64,000 nucleotides of DNA, taken from Pseudomonadales bacterium. GTDB taxonomy: Bacteria > Pseudomonadota > Gammaproteobacteria > Pseudomonadales > UBA5518. This document shows, one piece after another, positions 16,924-25,538 of this stretch. Position 1 is the first letter of the stretch; each line of letters opens with the position of its first letter. The notes beneath the pieces are model-generated. The model had not been told where the DNA came from and made no database searches. It saw only the letters and a program-made list of their open reading frames with translations. The DNA is taken from contig JACKOP010000002.1 of assembly GCA_024234165.1 (NCBI GenBank), positions 372,001 to 436,000 of the forward strand, given 5' to 3'. A program made the position numbers and the translations under genes.

Positions 16924-17388
16924 ATGGCACGAGCGCAGACGACGCGCCCGGTGCGCATGGTGCGGGCGGCAGCGGCGGTATCGATGCGGCTTCGGGTTGC
17001 CCTCTATCGCGTCAGCGATGGACGCCTGATGGGCAGGCACCGCCACGGCATTCCGGCATGCCTGGTGACGCTGCGCGACCGCGAGCGCGCAATCCGCCAT
17101 ACCGTCGCACCGATGCACCTCGTTGCCGGACGCAACGTGATCCTGATCGCACCGCATTCCTCATTCGCACCTCGTCTTGCGCCTGCCTGGTGCAGCGATG
17201 TGGACACCGATCCACTGGTCGGCGTCAGCATCGCCGGAATCACGCGACGCATGTGCGCGCGCCGCGTCGAAGGTAGCGAGAAGAGGCGGTTGTGGCGCAG
17301 TGTGACGTCGGCGTTCCCGGCGCTTGCGCGTCGACACCCGCGCGCGGGCCGTACGATCACCGTGGTCCTGTGTACTCCCGCAGACTGA
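16924..17388 (+). CDS. Deazaflavin-dependent nitroreductase (DUF385/Ddn)-like protein
   Basis: Small 154-residue protein resembling the Ddn/DUF385 split-barrel family. Members in actinobacteria use coenzyme F420 to reduce quinones or nitro compounds. Visible likeness: an ALYRVSDGRLMGR opening, a middle strand block LVAGRNVILIAPHSS, PAWCSDVDTDPLVGVSIAG, and a closing RRHPRAGRTITVVLCTP. The ATG at 16924 follows AAGGA at a good distance; an earlier ATG at 16906 is in frame. It is divergent from gcvT (148 bp between starts). Whether this organism makes F420 is not visible; it may bind another flavin or haem. Confidence 0.6.
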   Translation: MARAQTTRPVRMVRAAAAVSMRLRVALYRVSDGRLMGRHRHGIPACLVTLRDRERAIRHTVAPMHLVAGRNVILIAPHSSFAPRLAPAWCSDVDTDPLVGVSIAGITRRMCARRVEGSEKRRLWRSVTSAFPALARRHPRAGRTITVVLCTPAD

Positions 17389-17455
17389 CTGCAGAGACTT
17401 TCGCAAAACGCCGCAGAGCGTGCGTCGACGATCAGCGGCTGTTGCGACACGCTCT

Positions 17456-18310
17456 TCAGGCCGACGGCACCGTCCCGCGTCGCATGTTGTCGACCAGTGG
17501 GTTGCCGGCCGACGCCTCCACGTGCGCCCCGGACACCAGCGATCCGCCGTCGATCACGAGATCGATGCCAGTCGCCCACGACGCCAGATCGGATGCGAGG
17601 AACAGCGCGGCTCCGACGATATCGACCGGTTGGCCGATCCGCCCCAACGGGATCGAGCGCGCCAGTGCTTCCTCACCGCTTTCCCACAACACCCGTGACA
17701 TGTGCGTCCTGACCACACCCGGAGACAGCGACAGCACGCGCACCCCGGGAGCGAGTTCGCCGGCAAGCTGGCGCGTAAGCCAGTGCAGCGTTGCCTTGCT
17801 GGCCTCGTAGGTACCGATGAAGGGTGCGTGACGATGCACACCGATCGTCGTCACGTTGATGATCACGCCACCGTTCAGACGCATCCAGCGCCGCCACGCC
17901 TGCTGGGCGAACAACAGCGGACCCTCCACGTTGACGGCAAAGGTCTTGCGCCACGCCGCGAGTTCCACATCCATCAGTGGCCCGAATGCAGGACTGGTCG
18001 CCGCGTTGTTGACCAGGACGTCGAGCCGGCCGAAACGATCCAGCACTGCGTCGACACAGGCTTCGATCCGGGCAGCGTCGCCGACCGAACCGGCGAAGTC
18101 CATCGCGATCCCGGCCCGCGGCACCGTGGCACTGATCGCATCGAGTCCGTCACGGGCCGCATCGAGTTCGTTCTGTCTGCGCGCCGTGATGCACACATTG
18201 GCACCGTGGCGCAGGTACTCCTTCGCAATCGCCAGGCCGATACCACGCGAGGCCCCGGTGATCAACGCGGTACGTCCATCCAGACGCGGGGAAGATTGCA
18301 GCTCGTTCAT
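17456..18310 (-). CDS. Short-chain dehydrogenase/reductase (SDR)
   Basis: Classical SDR of 284 residues, an NAD(P)-dependent oxidoreductase of a hydroxyl/carbonyl substrate. The cofactor motif TGASRGIG is near residue 18, with VNNAATS in the middle, the catalytic pair in YEASK, and a C-terminal GIDLVIDGGS typical of FabG-like SDRs. The ATG at 18310 has GGAG upstream; a long in-frame extension beyond it lacks any family likeness. Divergent from glucokinase, 109 bp between starts. The substrate is unknown. Confidence 0.85.
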   Translation of the reverse strand: MNELQSSPRLDGRTALITGASRGIGLAIAKEYLRHGANVCITARRQNELDAARDGLDAISATVPRAGIAMDFAGSVGDAARIEACVDAVLDRFGRLDVLVNNAATSPAFGPLMDVELAAWRKTFAVNVEGPLLFAQQAWRRWMRLNGGVIINVTTIGVHRHAPFIGTYEASKATLHWLTRQLAGELAPGVRVLSLSPGVVRTHMSRVLWESGEEALARSIPLGRIGQPVDIVGAALFLASDLASWATGIDLVIDGGSLVSGAHVEASAGNPLVDNMRRGTVPSA

Positions 18311-18419
18311 CGGGTTTCTCCGTCGCCATGCACACGCCACACGCCATACAGTATGCATTGCCATCGGAGACACATGCATCCAGAATCCCGCCCCAACGCA
18401 CGCAGCACACGGCAAGCCG

Positions 18420-19391
18420 ATGCCATCCCTCCCAACACGCCTGATCGCCGACATCGGCGGTACCCACACGCGGTTCGCACTGGTTCACGCCGATGCGCAA
18501 CTCGATGCGCAGCGCACCCTCCAGACGCAGGCGTACGCCTCGCTCGGCGAGGCCGCTCGCGCCTATCTGCAGGAAACCGGCGCGCATCCGCAGGAGGCGT
18601 GCTTCGCTGTCGCCGGCCCCGTCGACGGCGCCACCATACGGCTGACGAACCACTGCTGGGAGTTCTCGCGGGATTCTCTGGCAGCCGAACTCGGTATCGA
18701 GCGCCTGCGCGTGATCAACGACTTCGAGGCGATCGCACTGGCGCTGCCGCGGATCGACCCGTCGGCACTGGTTCGGATCGGTGGCGGGACGGCGTGCAGC
18801 GGACGACCACTCGCGCTGCTCGGCCCCGGGACAGGACTCGGCGTTGCACAGTTGATCGTGACGTCCGCTGGCTTCCAGGCCGTGCCGACGGAGGGCGGGC
18901 ATGCCTCTATCGGTCCTGCGGACGAGACAGAACTCGCGATCATCGGCAGCCTGCTTGGTAGCGGTGAACCCGTAAGCCGCGAAGCCTTGCTGTCAGGACC
19001 TGGAATGGAACGTATCCACCGTGCGCTGTGCAAACTGCGCTCGCTTGACGTCGAAGCAATGTCGGCTGCGCAAATCCAGGTGCGTGGCGTCGAGGGCAGC
19101 GACCTCGTGTGTCAGGAGGCCCTCGAGCATTTCTGCGCGTTCCTCGGCACTGCCGCAGCCGACCAGGCGCTGTGCAGTGGCGCTCGCGGTGGCGTCTACA
19201 TCGCCGGCGGCATCGTGCCGCGTTTCACCGGGTTCCTGCAGCGCAGCCGCTTCCGCACCCGCTTCGAGACCAGGGGACCGATGAGCGCATACCTGCGTGC
19301 CATCCCGGTTCATGTGATCACACACAGCCAGCCGGGACTGCTGGGTGCAGCCGTTGCCAGCATCGACCCATTCCAGGAGAGCGCACATTGA
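18420..19391 (+). CDS. glk: Glucokinase
   Basis: Phosphorylates glucose with ATP to glucose 6-phosphate in the cytoplasm. It supplies Pgi and recovers the glucose released by MalQ. The 323-residue product has the family phosphate-1 motif ADIGGTHTRFAL at the N-terminus, GPVDG, the sugar-binding INDFEA, and the adenosine segment LGPGTGLGVA. This is the hexokinase-fold Glk family, not ROK. The ATG at 18420 is preceded by only a weak site. The end overlaps the likely TTG start of the thioesterase gene, so the pair is coupled. Confidence 0.92.
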   Translation: MPSLPTRLIADIGGTHTRFALVHADAQLDAQRTLQTQAYASLGEAARAYLQETGAHPQEACFAVAGPVDGATIRLTNHCWEFSRDSLAAELGIERLRVINDFEAIALALPRIDPSALVRIGGGTACSGRPLALLGPGTGLGVAQLIVTSAGFQAVPTEGGHASIGPADETELAIIGSLLGSGEPVSREALLSGPGMERIHRALCKLRSLDVEAMSAAQIQVRGVEGSDLVCQEALEHFCAFLGTAAADQALCSGARGGVYIAGGIVPRFTGFLQRSRFRTRFETRGPMSAYLRAIPVHVITHSQPGLLGAAVASIDPFQESAH

Positions 19392-20065
19392 TCGACATCG
19401 ACATGACCCACAACCCCTTCGTTTCCGAGGACATCACGCCGGCCTACAGCGCCGAATGGGAAGCGCGTCGGCGCGTCGCCGCAGCAATCCGCGAACTCAC
19501 GGAAACCCTTGTCAGCAGCACGCCGGCGGTCCCTGATCTGCATGCGATCGCTGCGGCACTGGAAAACATCGCCGCAGGATTCGCCGAACAGCCTCGTCTG
19601 TACGGACGTCTCGCATTTGCCGTGGAGGGAAGCCACGGACGCATAGGCCAGATCGGCCACGAAACGAACCCGGTCGCCGGCGTCAGCAACCCGCTGGCGG
19701 CACCACTGCATACCTGGATCGTCGATGGCGTGGCGCACGGACGTGCGACACTGGGCTGGGCCTACGAAGGGCCGCCAACCAGCGTGCATGGCGGCTTCGT
19801 GGCTGCACTGTTCGACCAGTTCATGGGCGAAGCACAGGCCATCGGCGGTCAGCCCGGGATGACCGGCACGCTGGAAATCCGCTATCACCGCCGCACGCCG
19901 CTGAACGCCGAATTGCGCCTGCGCGCATGGGTGGAGCGGGTCGAGGGTCGCAAGACGCTGGTGCGCGCCGAGATGCACGCGGATGACGCACTGACCGCGA
20001 GTTGCAGCGGCGTGTTCATCCAACCGGCCGGCGGTCTTGCGGAATTCCACAAACAGATGCTCTAG
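19388..20065 (+). CDS. PaaI-like hotdog-fold acyl-CoA thioesterase
   Basis: Predicted hydrolase of acyl-CoA thioesters, about 225 residues. The C-terminal hotdog domain carries the family motif PTSVHGGFVAALFDQ followed by strands LEIRYHRRTPL and LVRAEMHAD. The first 90 residues are a helical extension of unknown role. AGGAGAG ends 6 nt before a TTG at 19388 that overlaps the glk stop as TTGA; the ATG at 19403 would be 21 nt from it, so TTG is preferred. The convergent crotonase gene follows after 30 nt. A link to the glk product is not evident. Confidence 0.8.
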   Translation: MIDIDMTHNPFVSEDITPAYSAEWEARRRVAAAIRELTETLVSSTPAVPDLHAIAAALENIAAGFAEQPRLYGRLAFAVEGSHGRIGQIGHETNPVAGVSNPLAAPLHTWIVDGVAHGRATLGWAYEGPPTSVHGGFVAALFDQFMGEAQAIGGQPGMTGTLEIRYHRRTPLNAELRLRAWVERVEGRKTLVRAEMHADDALTASCSGVFIQPAGGLAEFHKQML

Positions 20066-20095
20066 CACGCAGGTGCACACACGCGCTGCGCTGTC

Positions 20096-20893
20096 CTAGA
20101 GAAAATCCGGCCAGCGTGCGATCCAGTCCTCGTCCCAGCGCGGCGTGCGCTTTTCCACCCACGCCGTGGCACCCTCGAGTGCATCCGGCTGACCCATGCT
20201 GTGGTGCAGCGCACGTGTCTCCAATGAAATGAACGCATCGCGCGGCATCTCGAGTCCGCGCCACAGCAGTCGCTTGTGCATCGCCATGACCAGTGGCGAA
20301 CAGTTGCACACCATGTCGGTCGCAATATCCAGTGCCGTCGCCAGCACTGAATCGGCATCCGCAAGATACGCGGCAAGCCCCCAGTCGTGAGCCTGCGCAC
20401 CGTCGATGCGCACGCCGCGCACCAGCATCTCGAATGCACGCTCCAGGCCGATCAGCCGCGGTAGCACCCATTCGACGCCGAAATCGGCCACGACGCCACG
20501 CCGATTCTGCAGCAGACCGTACTTTGCGGTGCGCGCGACGATACGCAGGTCGCACTGCAGCGCGATCCCCAGACCGACGCCGATGGCATGACCGTTACAC
20601 GCCGCAATCACGGGCTTGCGCATATCCCACGCCTGCATCGACAACGGACACGAACTGAAGTCACCTCCCGCCTCGGCAGCGAACGCATCACCACGCGACA
20701 GATCGGCTCCGGCGCAAAATGCGCTGCCTCTACCCGTGATCACCACCACGCGCACTGCGGCATCGGCGTCGCAACGCCGGTACAGTTCGCCAAGTTCTCT
20801 CAGCATCGGCCAGCTCACCACATTGAGCTTGTCCGGTCGCGCGAGCGTGATCAGACCCACACCGTCGCGGTTCTCGAATTCGATCTCTGCCAT
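20096..20893 (-). CDS. Enoyl-CoA hydratase/isomerase (crotonase family)
   Basis: Crotonase-fold protein of 265 residues, expected to hydrate or isomerise enoyl-CoA esters. The oxyanion-hole segments FCAGADLSRG and ACNGHAIGVGLG are present. In the second catalytic region, GVVADFGVEWVLPRLIG, an Asp stands where hydratases have the second Glu; this is more isomerase- or other-like. The C-terminal WVEKRTPRWDEDW is typical. The ATG at 20893 has AGGA upstream. Divergent from the flavin oxidoreductase at 20974 with 80 bp between. Substrate unknown. Confidence 0.88.
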   Translation of the reverse strand: MAEIEFENRDGVGLITLARPDKLNVVSWPMLRELGELYRRCDADAAVRVVVITGRGSAFCAGADLSRGDAFAAEAGGDFSSCPLSMQAWDMRKPVIAACNGHAIGVGLGIALQCDLRIVARTAKYGLLQNRRGVVADFGVEWVLPRLIGLERAFEMLVRGVRIDGAQAHDWGLAAYLADADSVLATALDIATDMVCNCSPLVMAMHKRLLWRGLEMPRDAFISLETRALHHSMGQPDALEGATAWVEKRTPRWDEDWIARWPDFL

Positions 20894-20973
20894 GCCTGCT
20901 TCCTGTTGACCCCTGGCGGCCATCTGCGACACGATGATTATAAATAGACGCGCGCTCGCGGAGGCATCAAGCA

Positions 20974-22224
20974 ATGAACCAGCCATCACCCTTTGATCCG
21001 CTGACGATCGGTCCACTGCAACTGCGCAACCGTTTCATCAAGTCCGGCGCCAACGAAGCGATGTGTATCGACGGCGCACCGACCCATGCGCTGGTCCAGC
21101 ATCATCGTGCGCTCGCAGCAGGCGGCGTCGGGATGACGACGGTCGCCTACGTCGCGGTCAGCGAAGAAGGTCGCACGCTGCCAAACCAGATCTGGATGCG
21201 CGAGGCAATCCTGCCCGATCTGCGCGTGCTCACGGCGGCAGTACACGCCGAAGGCGCGGCGATCTCGGCGCAGATCACGCACGGTGGTTCCTTCGTGACC
21301 GGGATCCGCGTCGGTCATCCAACGATGAGTTCGGTAACCGGATTCAACAAGGCAGGGCTGCTGGCCGGCAACTGGTGGCGGCGCGCCATGCAGGCCAGGG
21401 AAATGGACCTGGTGGAGGCGCAGTTCGTGCACACGGCGGAGCTCGCACGCGAGGCCGGATTCGACGCGGTCGAGCTGCACATGGGTCACGGTTATCTGCT
21501 CAACCAGTTCATCTCCCCGCTCGACAACCGCCGGCGTGACGAATACGGGGGCAACGCGGAAAACCGCGCTCGCTTCCCGACCCGCGTACTGGCTGCAGTG
21601 AAGAAGGCCGTCGGCAAGGATCTCGCGGTGATCGCGAAAATCAACGTGGCCGACGGTGTGCCAGGTGGCGCAACTGCGGACGATGCAGCCGTGACCGCAC
21701 GCATGCTCGAGAATGCAGGCGCCGATCTGCTCGTTCTTTCCGGCGGTCGCAACGTCGAATCGACGTGGTTCATGTTCGGCAGCCTGGTCGACCAGCAGGA
21801 AATCGGCAGGGTACTGCAAGGCCAGTGGCTGTCACGCCTGGCATTGCGCCTCAGTGCACTCATGGCGCCGCGCCACGTCGAGTTTCGCGAGCGCTACCTG
21901 CGCGACTACTCGATGCGCGTGCGTGAAGCGGTGCGCATGCCCCTCGCCTATCTTGGCGGCGTCAAGTCGCTCGACAGTGCCGAGGCCGCCCTGGCGGACG
22001 GTTTCGACTGCGTCGTGATGGCACGCGCACTGATCCACGACACCGCGCTGGTGAATCGCTTCCGCAGCGGTGAAACCCGCCACTCAGGCTGCACGAGTTG
22101 CAACCGCTGCATCGCCTGGATCTATCACCCCGATGGCACACGCTGTGTCGAGAACCCACCGAACGACCCGGTACTGAACCGGATTCGTGCGTCGGCGTCA
22201 TTGGGCAGCGCGGCGGTGTCGTGA
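20974..22224 (+). CDS. NADH:flavin oxidoreductase (Old Yellow Enzyme family) with Cys cluster
   Basis: TIM-barrel FMN oxidoreductase of 416 residues, related to the N-terminal half of 2,4-dienoyl-CoA reductase. Visible: LRNRFIKSGANE at the start, ISAQITHGG, the catalytic-region HMGHGYLLNQFISP with RRDEYGG, and AYLGGVKS near the end. After the barrel, residues about 372-392 carry C-x2-C-x2-C-x11-C, a likely 4Fe-4S site. The C-terminal FAD/NAD domain of full dienoyl-CoA reductases is absent, so electrons must come from elsewhere. GGAGG lies 9 nt before the ATG. Substrate unknown; an unsaturated acid or CoA ester is likely. Confidence 0.88.
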   Translation: MNQPSPFDPLTIGPLQLRNRFIKSGANEAMCIDGAPTHALVQHHRALAAGGVGMTTVAYVAVSEEGRTLPNQIWMREAILPDLRVLTAAVHAEGAAISAQITHGGSFVTGIRVGHPTMSSVTGFNKAGLLAGNWWRRAMQAREMDLVEAQFVHTAELAREAGFDAVELHMGHGYLLNQFISPLDNRRRDEYGGNAENRARFPTRVLAAVKKAVGKDLAVIAKINVADGVPGGATADDAAVTARMLENAGADLLVLSGGRNVESTWFMFGSLVDQQEIGRVLQGQWLSRLALRLSALMAPRHVEFRERYLRDYSMRVREAVRMPLAYLGGVKSLDSAEAALADGFDCVVMARALIHDTALVNRFRSGETRHSGCTSCNRCIAWIYHPDGTRCVENPPNDPVLNRIRASASLGSAAVS

Positions 22225-22810
22225 ATCGTTGGCCAACCCGGTGACTCAGTCCTCCCATCGAGGATCCGCGGAAAATCGTTTGCAACCAAAGGCAGACGTG
22301 GGATAGCGAGATGCTCGAGCTCGACGGAATTCGCGAGTTTGTGATGGCATCCAGGTATGGCTCCATCACACAGGCTGCGGACAGGCTTGGCCGCTCGAAA
22401 TCTCACGTCAGCAAGCAAATCAAGGCGTTGGAAAAGCGTCTTGGAGTCCCCTTGTTCAATCGTAACGCTCGCAACCTGCAACTCACCGAGATCGGCGAAT
22501 CATGCTACCTGCAATGCGCCGCCGCACTGAGCGAACTGGAACACGCGATCGACGCCACCGTTGCAACCAACGAACTTCCCCACGGTCACCTCAAGGTACA
22601 GATCGTCGCCGCGATAGGTGAAATCACCTTGGCAGGCATCTTTTCCGAGTTCGCAACCCGCTACCCCGAACTCAGACTGCACCTGAATTTCGAGTCCCAG
22701 CCGACCCAGCAGATTTCCGAGAACTACGACCTCCTGATTACTCGCGGCAGTCTCAAGGACTCCTCGTTGATCGCACATACGCTCGGAAAAAGTGACTTCG
22801 GACTTTATGC

Positions 22811-22816
22811 AAGCCC
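22811..22816. repeat. Target site duplication, left copy
   Basis: AAGCCC flanks the left end of the element and recurs at 25086-25091. A 6-bp duplication fits IS1634-family insertion. Confidence 0.8.
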
Positions 22817-22838
22817 CCCAAGTTCCGCAGTTGGATTT
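22817..22838 (+). repeat. Left terminal inverted repeat of the IS
   Basis: Matches the inverted right end (25064-25085) at about 15 of 22 positions, best in CCCAA, TTC and GCA. The right-end sequence also occurs at 24681-24702 in the inner copy. Confidence 0.65.
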
Positions 22839-22881
22839 GTAAGCTGTTGATTGTATTGATACGAATGGGGCAAAAATGCCA

Positions 22882-24534
22882 CTACACGGCGTTGTCGGCG
22901 ACGGGCAGTGGGAGCTTGAGTGCTTCGAACAGTTCGATCTGCTGGGGTTGCAGGCGCCCGATACCTGTGACGGATTTGCCATCGATCTGGATGCGATGTT
23001 GCTGGATCTGGCGCAGCAGGGCGAGGGACCTGCGAGGTGAAAGCGGATGTCCCGCCGCCTTGAGCTTTTGCCGCATGATCCGATGAATCACCAGGGCCAG
23101 GAAGCAGATCAGCGCATGGGCGCGGATACGCTCGGGCAGGCGGTGATGTACGGGAGCGATTTCGATGTCGCTCTTGAGTACCCGAAAGCCACGTTCGATG
23201 TCGGCCAGTGCCTTGTAGCGGGCGATGACCTCATCGGCGGCGAGTGCGGTGTTGGTGACCAGCAGCAGCTTGCCATCGAGGCGCTCGGCGTTGGCCAGCG
23301 CGGCCTCGTCGCGGTGGAAACTGAAGCGCTCCGCCGCCAGGTCTGCCTTGAGGATACGGCTGAGCCCTGCTTCGCTGACTGCCTCGCAGAAACGCAGATA
23401 CGCCCTGCGGTCGGTGGACTTGCGCCCGCGCAGCGGCTGGCCTGCGTCCGCCTCGTCGAGGCGCCTCGCCATGCGCTCGCCTTCGGCCTCGATGGACGCG
23501 ATCAGGGCGCGGCGCCGGGCGCTTTGCTCCGCCGCGCGACCGGAGTCGTGCGCGACGACCAGGCGCCGCCCCTGCCACGTGGACTCGCCGACACCCGCAT
23601 CGAGTGGCATGTTGGTCGCCAACTCGCCAAAGTCCGCGTAACGCCGTGCCGGCACGGCGAGAATGTACTCCACCGCCTGGCCAGTCGCGGTACGTAGCGC
23701 CTCTACCGCGTCCAGGTTGTCGAGGCTCAGCAGGCCACGATCCGCCACCAGCACCACCCGCTCGATCCGATAGCGCGCAATGGCCTTCTCGATGGCGGGC
23801 AGCAACGTGGACACTTCGCCGACATTGCCCGCATGGACTTCATGCGCGATCGGCAGCCCCTCGGCGGTCTGGATCACACCGAGCACGAACTGGCGGGCAA
23901 TGCCCCCGGTGTCCTTGTTGAGCCCGAAGGCACGCACATCGTCTGCCACCGTGCCGTCCCCCTGGATGCGCACCGTGGTGAGGTCGTAGAACACCACCGA
24001 CAGCGATTGATCGAGCAGCGGGCGCAGCTGCTCCGCAACGACGGCCTCGACCGCATCGATATGCTCCATCAACGCATCCATCGCCCGCAGCAGCTGGTCG
24101 TGCGTGACCGTCTCCGGCGCATCGGGCAGGCTGACCGTCTCCAGCCAGCGCAGGACGCCGAGCTTCGAGGTGGGCTCGCACAGGCGGTTGAAGACCATCG
24201 CGCGCACCAGCGCGGGCGCGTCGAACCGGCGACGCGTGGAACGTAGCGCACGACGCAATGCGCGATCCAATCCCAGTTCCTGCCACAGGCCATGCAGGGC
24301 AAACAGATCGCCAAAGGCCCTGGCTGTTTCGAAGGCCACCCGAGGCGTGGAGGTGGATCGTCCGAGAGCGCGTTGCAGCCCATCGATCAGCGGATCAAGG
24401 TCTTTGGAAGAGAGTTTGTCGAGTCGCCCGAAATTGGCGATGACACGCTGACGTGGCTGGCCTTCCTCGTTGCGGTAGGACTCGACCAGTTGCAGGTAGG
24501 CTCGGCCGCCAGATCGTGAGATGCGCGTGAACAT
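22882..24534 (-). CDS. IS1634-family transposase
   Basis: DDE transposase of 550 residues that cuts and joins the element ends. It starts MFTRISRSGGRAYLQL. The first acidic site is in FYDLTTVRI, the second in VLVADRGLLS, and the C-terminal catalytic block IERGFRVLKSDIEI with nearby RAHALICFLAL is typical of the IS4/IS1634 group. It appears intact. The next 169 bp on the right hold the terminal region, and a duplicated piece of its 5' end lies beyond. Its GC is close to that of the host genes, so no separate origin is clear from composition. Confidence 0.92.
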   Translation of the reverse strand: MFTRISRSGGRAYLQLVESYRNEEGQPRQRVIANFGRLDKLSSKDLDPLIDGLQRALGRSTSTPRVAFETARAFGDLFALHGLWQELGLDRALRRALRSTRRRFDAPALVRAMVFNRLCEPTSKLGVLRWLETVSLPDAPETVTHDQLLRAMDALMEHIDAVEAVVAEQLRPLLDQSLSVVFYDLTTVRIQGDGTVADDVRAFGLNKDTGGIARQFVLGVIQTAEGLPIAHEVHAGNVGEVSTLLPAIEKAIARYRIERVVLVADRGLLSLDNLDAVEALRTATGQAVEYILAVPARRYADFGELATNMPLDAGVGESTWQGRRLVVAHDSGRAAEQSARRRALIASIEAEGERMARRLDEADAGQPLRGRKSTDRRAYLRFCEAVSEAGLSRILKADLAAERFSFHRDEAALANAERLDGKLLLVTNTALAADEVIARYKALADIERGFRVLKSDIEIAPVHHRLPERIRAHALICFLALVIHRIMRQKLKAAGHPLSPRRSLALLRQIQQHRIQIDGKSVTGIGRLQPQQIELFEALKLPLPVADNAV

Positions 24535-25085
24535 GCAACTACGTTATACGTATCGTATCCATTAATCAATGGGTGAAACAAAAACACGTGTGACTACATG
24601 ATCTCCTGGGAAAATGAGGAAATCCACCCATAACTGATTGACTTGTAGTGCCTGCCACCCTGCCGAAATGGCCGTTTTGCAATCTGAAGTGCTGAAGTTG
24701 GGCTGGCTGTGTCGAAGGCCACCCGAGGCGTGGAGGTGAATCGTCCGAGAGCGCGTTGCAGCCCATCGATCAGTGGGTCGAGGTCTTTGGAAGAGAGTTT
24801 GTCGAGTCGCCCGAAATTGGCGATGACACGCTGACGTGGCTGGCCTTCCTCGTTGCGGTAGGACTCGACCAGTTGCAGGTAGGCTCGGCCGCCAGATCGT
24901 GAGATGCGCGTGAACATGCAACTACGTTATACGTATCGTATCCATTAATCAATGGGTGAAACAAAAACACGTGTGACTACATGATCTCCTGGGAAAATGA
25001 GGAGATCCACCCATAACTGATTGATTTGTAGTGCCTGCCACCCTGCCGAAATGGCCGTTTTGCAATCTGAAGTGCTGAAGTTGGG
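24320..25085. repeat. 383-bp direct tandem duplication at the right end of the IS
   Basis: 24320-24702 and 24703-25085 align without gaps at an offset of 383 and differ at seven positions by eye (about 2%). The unit holds the first 72 codons of the transposase, the non-coding leader and the right terminal repeat. The outer copy is followed by the target duplication. Confidence 0.9.
24703..24917 (-). pseudogene. Truncated transposase 5' fragment
   Basis: Duplicate of the start of the transposase gene (MFTRISRSGGRAYLQL...). It is in frame for about 72 codons and then runs into the right end sequence of the inner IS copy. It cannot give an active transposase. It retains the start codon and upstream leader. 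Confidence 0.85.
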
Positions 25086-25091
25086 AAGCCC
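25086..25091. repeat. Target site duplication, right copy
   Basis: AAGCCC, identical to 22811-22816, directly after the outer IS end; the reading frame of the LysR gene resumes here. Confidence 0.8.
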
Positions 25092-25538
25092 CGAATATTT
25101 CGAAAAATTCGGTGTGCCTGCAAGCCCTGATGACCTCATGCGACACCGTTGCCTCATCGATGAATCCGGATACTGGTGGTTTGGTGAAGACACAAAGGCA
25201 ATCAAAGTAAAGGTAAACGGATACCTCAGTGGAAACCGCGGCTCCCTGCTGTTGCGCTATGCCCTGAAAGGGCTCGGCATAACCCAGCAATCAAACCATC
25301 CGATGTGCAATCTGGTCAGACAGAAAAAACTTCTGGCCGTACCCGGAGGCTGGTCGCGCTGGTCCGTGACCTGGTATGCATTGTCTCGCACCCGGACGTC
25401 CACCGTGCCGAAGATCCAGGTACTCATAGAATTTCTCAAAGAACGTTTTGCGCAGCCAGACAAAATCAATTCCTTTTGAAAAAAACACGTGGTTCGGATC
25501 ATGCAACCAGAAGACTGCAACGATCTCCGGTAGACCTG

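Larger units (their letters stand above)
22817..25085 (-). mobile_element. IS1634-family insertion sequence with a partial terminal duplication
   Basis: The element lies between two AAGCCC target copies. Its ends are imperfect inverted repeats: CCCAAGTTCCGCA at the left and CCCAACTTCAGCA read inward from the right. A single-copy form would span 22817-24702 (1886 bp). The last 383 bp are then repeated as 24703-25085. One intact transposase gene lies inside on the minus strand. It interrupts a LysR gene. The element appears capable of moving, though the doubled right end could alter end choice. Confidence 0.9.
22311..25479 (+). pseudogene. LysR-family regulator split by an insertion sequence
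   Basis: The 5' part (22311-22816) encodes a LysR helix-turn-helix (SITQAADRLGRSKSHVSKQIKALE) and the first part of the effector domain, up to FGLYASP. The 3' part (25092-25479) continues with EYFEKFGVPASPDDL to the normal C-terminus. Removing 22817-25091 (the element plus one target copy) leaves 894 nt, exactly 297 codons plus stop, the usual LysR length, with the frame kept. The gene was therefore intact until the insertion. The broken 5' frame ends inside the element at 22850. It may have controlled neighbouring catabolic genes; its C-terminus faces the SDR gene at 25539. Confidence 0.9.

Noticed and set aside
20894..20973. A promoter from TTGACC and TATAAAT before the flavin oxidoreductase
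   Set aside because: The spacing is about 27 nt, too long for a sigma70 promoter.
25021..25479. A separate 152-codon gene after the IS
   Set aside because: Its first codons are IS sequence; the rest is the C-terminal part of the interrupted LysR gene.
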